A DNA stretch of 17,302 bases from Thermosulfurimonas sp. (GTDB taxonomy: Bacteria; Desulfobacterota; Thermodesulfobacteria; Thermodesulfobacteriales; Thermodesulfobacteriaceae), in NCBI GenBank assembly GCA_015487645.1, contig WFPH01000007.1:1-17302 (forward strand). The letters are read 5' to 3'. Both the position numbers and the translations under genes were made by a program. Positions within the stretch are counted from its first letter, which is position 1. Each line of letters begins with the position of its first letter. The notes under the pieces were generated by a model. The model was given only the letters and a program-made list of their open reading frames with translations. It was not told the origin of the DNA and ran no database searches. Below are positions 15,964 to 17,302 of the stretch, piece by piece.

Positions 15964-17112
15964 CTAAAGGTCCTCTAAAGTTTTTTCCAGCCGCTCCTCC
16001 CAGTCTTTAAACAGAAAATAGGCCCTTTTCAAGTTCGGAGACTCCGGAGGACTTTCGGGTAGAGCCCCTTGAAAAGGGATCACGAGTTCCTTCAGGGGTA
16101 CCGAGGCCGGACTTCTGGCCGGAAGAATCCCTTCCTCGGTCACAACGACCAGTCCCCGGGCTTCGAGCTCTTCTATGACGGTTTCCACCTCTCCCGGAGC
16201 TACGCGGAGGTTTCGGGAGAGGGCCGTCAGGCTGAGAGGTCCGGTGCCCTTATCGTAAGCCCCGGTAAGCTCCAGCATCACGGCCACCGCCAAGACCGGG
16301 AGCGGCAGACGATACCCATTCCCCAGCCACTCTTTTTCCTCATAAACGCTGGCGGCCTCGGCTCCGAAGAGGGTGACGGTCCAGGAGAGGAAGAGCCAGA
16401 GGAGGAAAAGGGGCAGGGCCGAAAGCGAGCCGTAGAGTTTGGAGTAAGCCACGGCCTTGGAAGTGTAGAAAGTATAAAGGTAGGCGGTGAGCAACCAGAG
16501 GAGACCGGCCACCCCTCCTCCGAAAAGAGCCGCCCGAATCTTGATCCTGCGATTCGGTAGATAGAAGTAAAGTCCGGCGAAAAAGAGGATGACGGTGAGC
16601 ACGTAAAGAATCTTGAGGAGCATAGTGGCCAGGAATTTTTTAGCAAAATGCGAAAGGTAGAAGGCTCCGGCCGGGGGAAGGAGCATAAGAACCGGGCCCA
16701 GGGTGAGGATCATCCAGTAGGCGGTGATCTTCTGGAGAAGATTCCGTCCTTTTCTTACTCGGAAGATGCGGTTCAGGACGTTTTCGGTCTGCATGATAAG
16801 CCCCAGGATCATGATAAGGAAAATGAGCATGCTGGCCTTTCCCAGGGGGGCCTGTTGGGCTTTCTGGAGAAGGTTGAAGAGGGTCTCCTGCACGGTTTCG
16901 ATGGCGGCGGGATTGAGGAAGCGGGTCAGAAGTTCTTCGCTGCGCGAGAGGATGTCTTCGGCCTGGATGAAAAACCTGGCGATGGCAAAGACCAGGGCCA
17001 AGAGGGGCACCAGCGAGAAAAGTGTGGTATAGGTCAGGGCCTGGGCTTCGGTGAGACAACGGTCTCCCGAAAACCTGCGCCAGACGGTCTTCCAGAAGGT
17101 TAAGCCTAACAT
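15964..17112 (-). CDS. YihY/BrkB-family inner-membrane protein with C-terminal winged-helix-like extension
   Basis: 382 residues. The N-terminus FWKTVWRRFSGDRCLTEAQA leads into LTYTTLFSLVPLLALVFAI, the signature of the YihY/BrkB family, followed by about five more membrane helices up to residue 260. The remaining about 120 residues are soluble. They contain LSLTALSRNLRVAPGEVETV and IEELEARGLVVVTEEG, which read like a winged-helix domain, seen in many members of this family. The transport or structural role of the family is unresolved; ribonuclease BN is an old misassignment. ATG 17112 has no ribosome site and a promoter places the transcript start near 17114, so translation may be leaderless. 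First gene of the brkB-ttuA-membrane protein operon. Confidence 0.9.
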   Translation of the reverse strand: MLGLTFWKTVWRRFSGDRCLTEAQALTYTTLFSLVPLLALVFAIARFFIQAEDILSRSEELLTRFLNPAAIETVQETLFNLLQKAQQAPLGKASMLIFLIMILGLIMQTENVLNRIFRVRKGRNLLQKITAYWMILTLGPVLMLLPPAGAFYLSHFAKKFLATMLLKILYVLTVILFFAGLYFYLPNRRIKIRAALFGGGVAGLLWLLTAYLYTFYTSKAVAYSKLYGSLSALPLFLLWLFLSWTVTLFGAEAASVYEEKEWLGNGYRLPLPVLAVAVMLELTGAYDKGTGPLSLTALSRNLRVAPGEVETVIEELEARGLVVVTEEGILPARSPASVPLKELVIPFQGALPESPPESPNLKRAYFLFKDWEERLEKTLEDL

Positions 17113-17120
17113 ATCGAACT

Positions 17121-17149
17121 ATCATAAAATTTGAGGCTTCTCTTGACAA
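17121..17149 (-). promoter_or_regulatory. Promoter of the brkB-ttuA operon
   Basis: On the minus strand TTGTCA (17144-17149), exactly 17 nt, then TATGAT (17121-17126). The expected start near 17114 is within a few bases of the ATG at 17112. The -35 overlaps the tRNA promoter -35 on the other strand by five bases. Confidence 0.68.
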
Positions 17150-17171
17150 CCATACGGTTAGTGGATATAGG
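17143..17171 (+). promoter_or_regulatory. Promoter of tRNA-Pro
   Basis: TTGACA (17143-17148), 17 nt, then TATAGG (17166-17171), placing the start near 17178, seven bases before the mature tRNA 5' end. The perfect -35 box and close spacing to the tRNA make this convincing. Confidence 0.72.
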
Positions 17172-17184
17172 TTTGCGGGAGGTT

Positions 17185-17261
17185 CGGGACGTAGCGCAGC
17201 CTGGCAGCGCACCCGCTTGGGGTGTGGGGGGTCGGCGGTTCAAATCCGCCCGTCCCGACCA
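17185..17261 (+). tRNA. tRNA-Pro, anticodon GGG
   Basis: 77 nt with a complete cloverleaf. The acceptor stem is CGGGACG/CGTCCCG. The anticodon stem is CCCGC/GTGGG with loop TTGGGGT (anticodon GGG). The variable loop has five bases. The T arm is GGCGG-TTCAAAT-CCGCC, whose loop holds the position-54 T that TtuA would thiolate. CCA is encoded at 17259-17261. It reads Pro codons CCC and CCU. Confidence 0.97.
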
Positions 17262-17284
17262 TTTTTATTTGGAATTTCAAAAAA

Positions 17285-17300
17285 CCAGGCCCTGGCCTGG
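17285..17300 (+). terminator. Possible terminator stem after tRNA-Pro (cut by the window edge)
   Basis: CCAGGCC and GGCCTGG form a perfect 7-bp stem around a CT loop, preceded by a run of A. The window ends two bases later, so a following T-run cannot be seen. The A-run on the 5' side would also suit termination of a leftward transcript. Confidence 0.4.
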
Positions 17301-17302
17301 GG

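Noticed and set aside
16069..16560. Plus-strand open frame opposite brkB
   Set aside because: It is Glu/Gly-rich antisense translation of membrane helices and has no features of its own.

Overview
The window looks like chromosomal DNA from a thermophilic, anaerobically respiring bacterium, most likely of the Desulfobacterota/Thermodesulfobacteria type. That placement is an inference from three things: two multiheme cytochromes c, a Rieske/cytochrome b pair, and a TtuA-type tRNA thiolase (2-thiolation of T54, typical of thermophiles). Genes are packed tightly, often with ATGA or TGATG overlaps, and no gene-free stretch exceeds 300 bases. The longest gap, 8266-8495, holds a MITE-like element and a good promoter.

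Left part (1-3180): a partial nicotinamidase/isochorismatase gene runs leftward. A respiratory operon diverges from it: Rieske protein, cytochrome b, and a large multiheme cytochrome c that probably replaces cytochrome c1. The cytochrome c reading frame contains an in-frame TGA at 2755-2757. After it the same frame continues with two more heme motifs, and a hairpin sits 26 nt downstream of the TGA. The simplest exciting reading is a selenocysteine-containing dodecaheme cytochrome; a nonsense mutation or base error is the alternative.

Middle (3170-8265): a convergent MNT-HEPN module of the toxin-antitoxin class lies on the minus strand. It is followed by a rightward cluster: TVP38/DedA-like membrane protein, larC (nickel-pincer cofactor), a Uma2-family nuclease and uvrB.

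Region 8266-9814: a 121-bp element with 9-bp terminal inverted repeats and 6-bp direct repeats, then a strong promoter driving a secreted seven-heme cytochrome with a lysine-rich linker, closed by a clear intrinsic terminator.

Region 9853-14637: a rightward cluster of cinA, a small helical protein, a shortened nucleotidyltransferase, thpR (2'-5' RNA ligase family), a coiled-coil/PD-(D/E)xK protein and an orphan peptide-type ABC substrate-binding protein.

Right end (14634-17302): a leftward operon brkB/yihY - ttuA - small membrane protein starts from a promoter that shares its -35 region with a divergent tRNA-Pro(GGG) promoter. The same shared -35 layout (TTGNCAA) appears between the nicotinamidase and Rieske genes.
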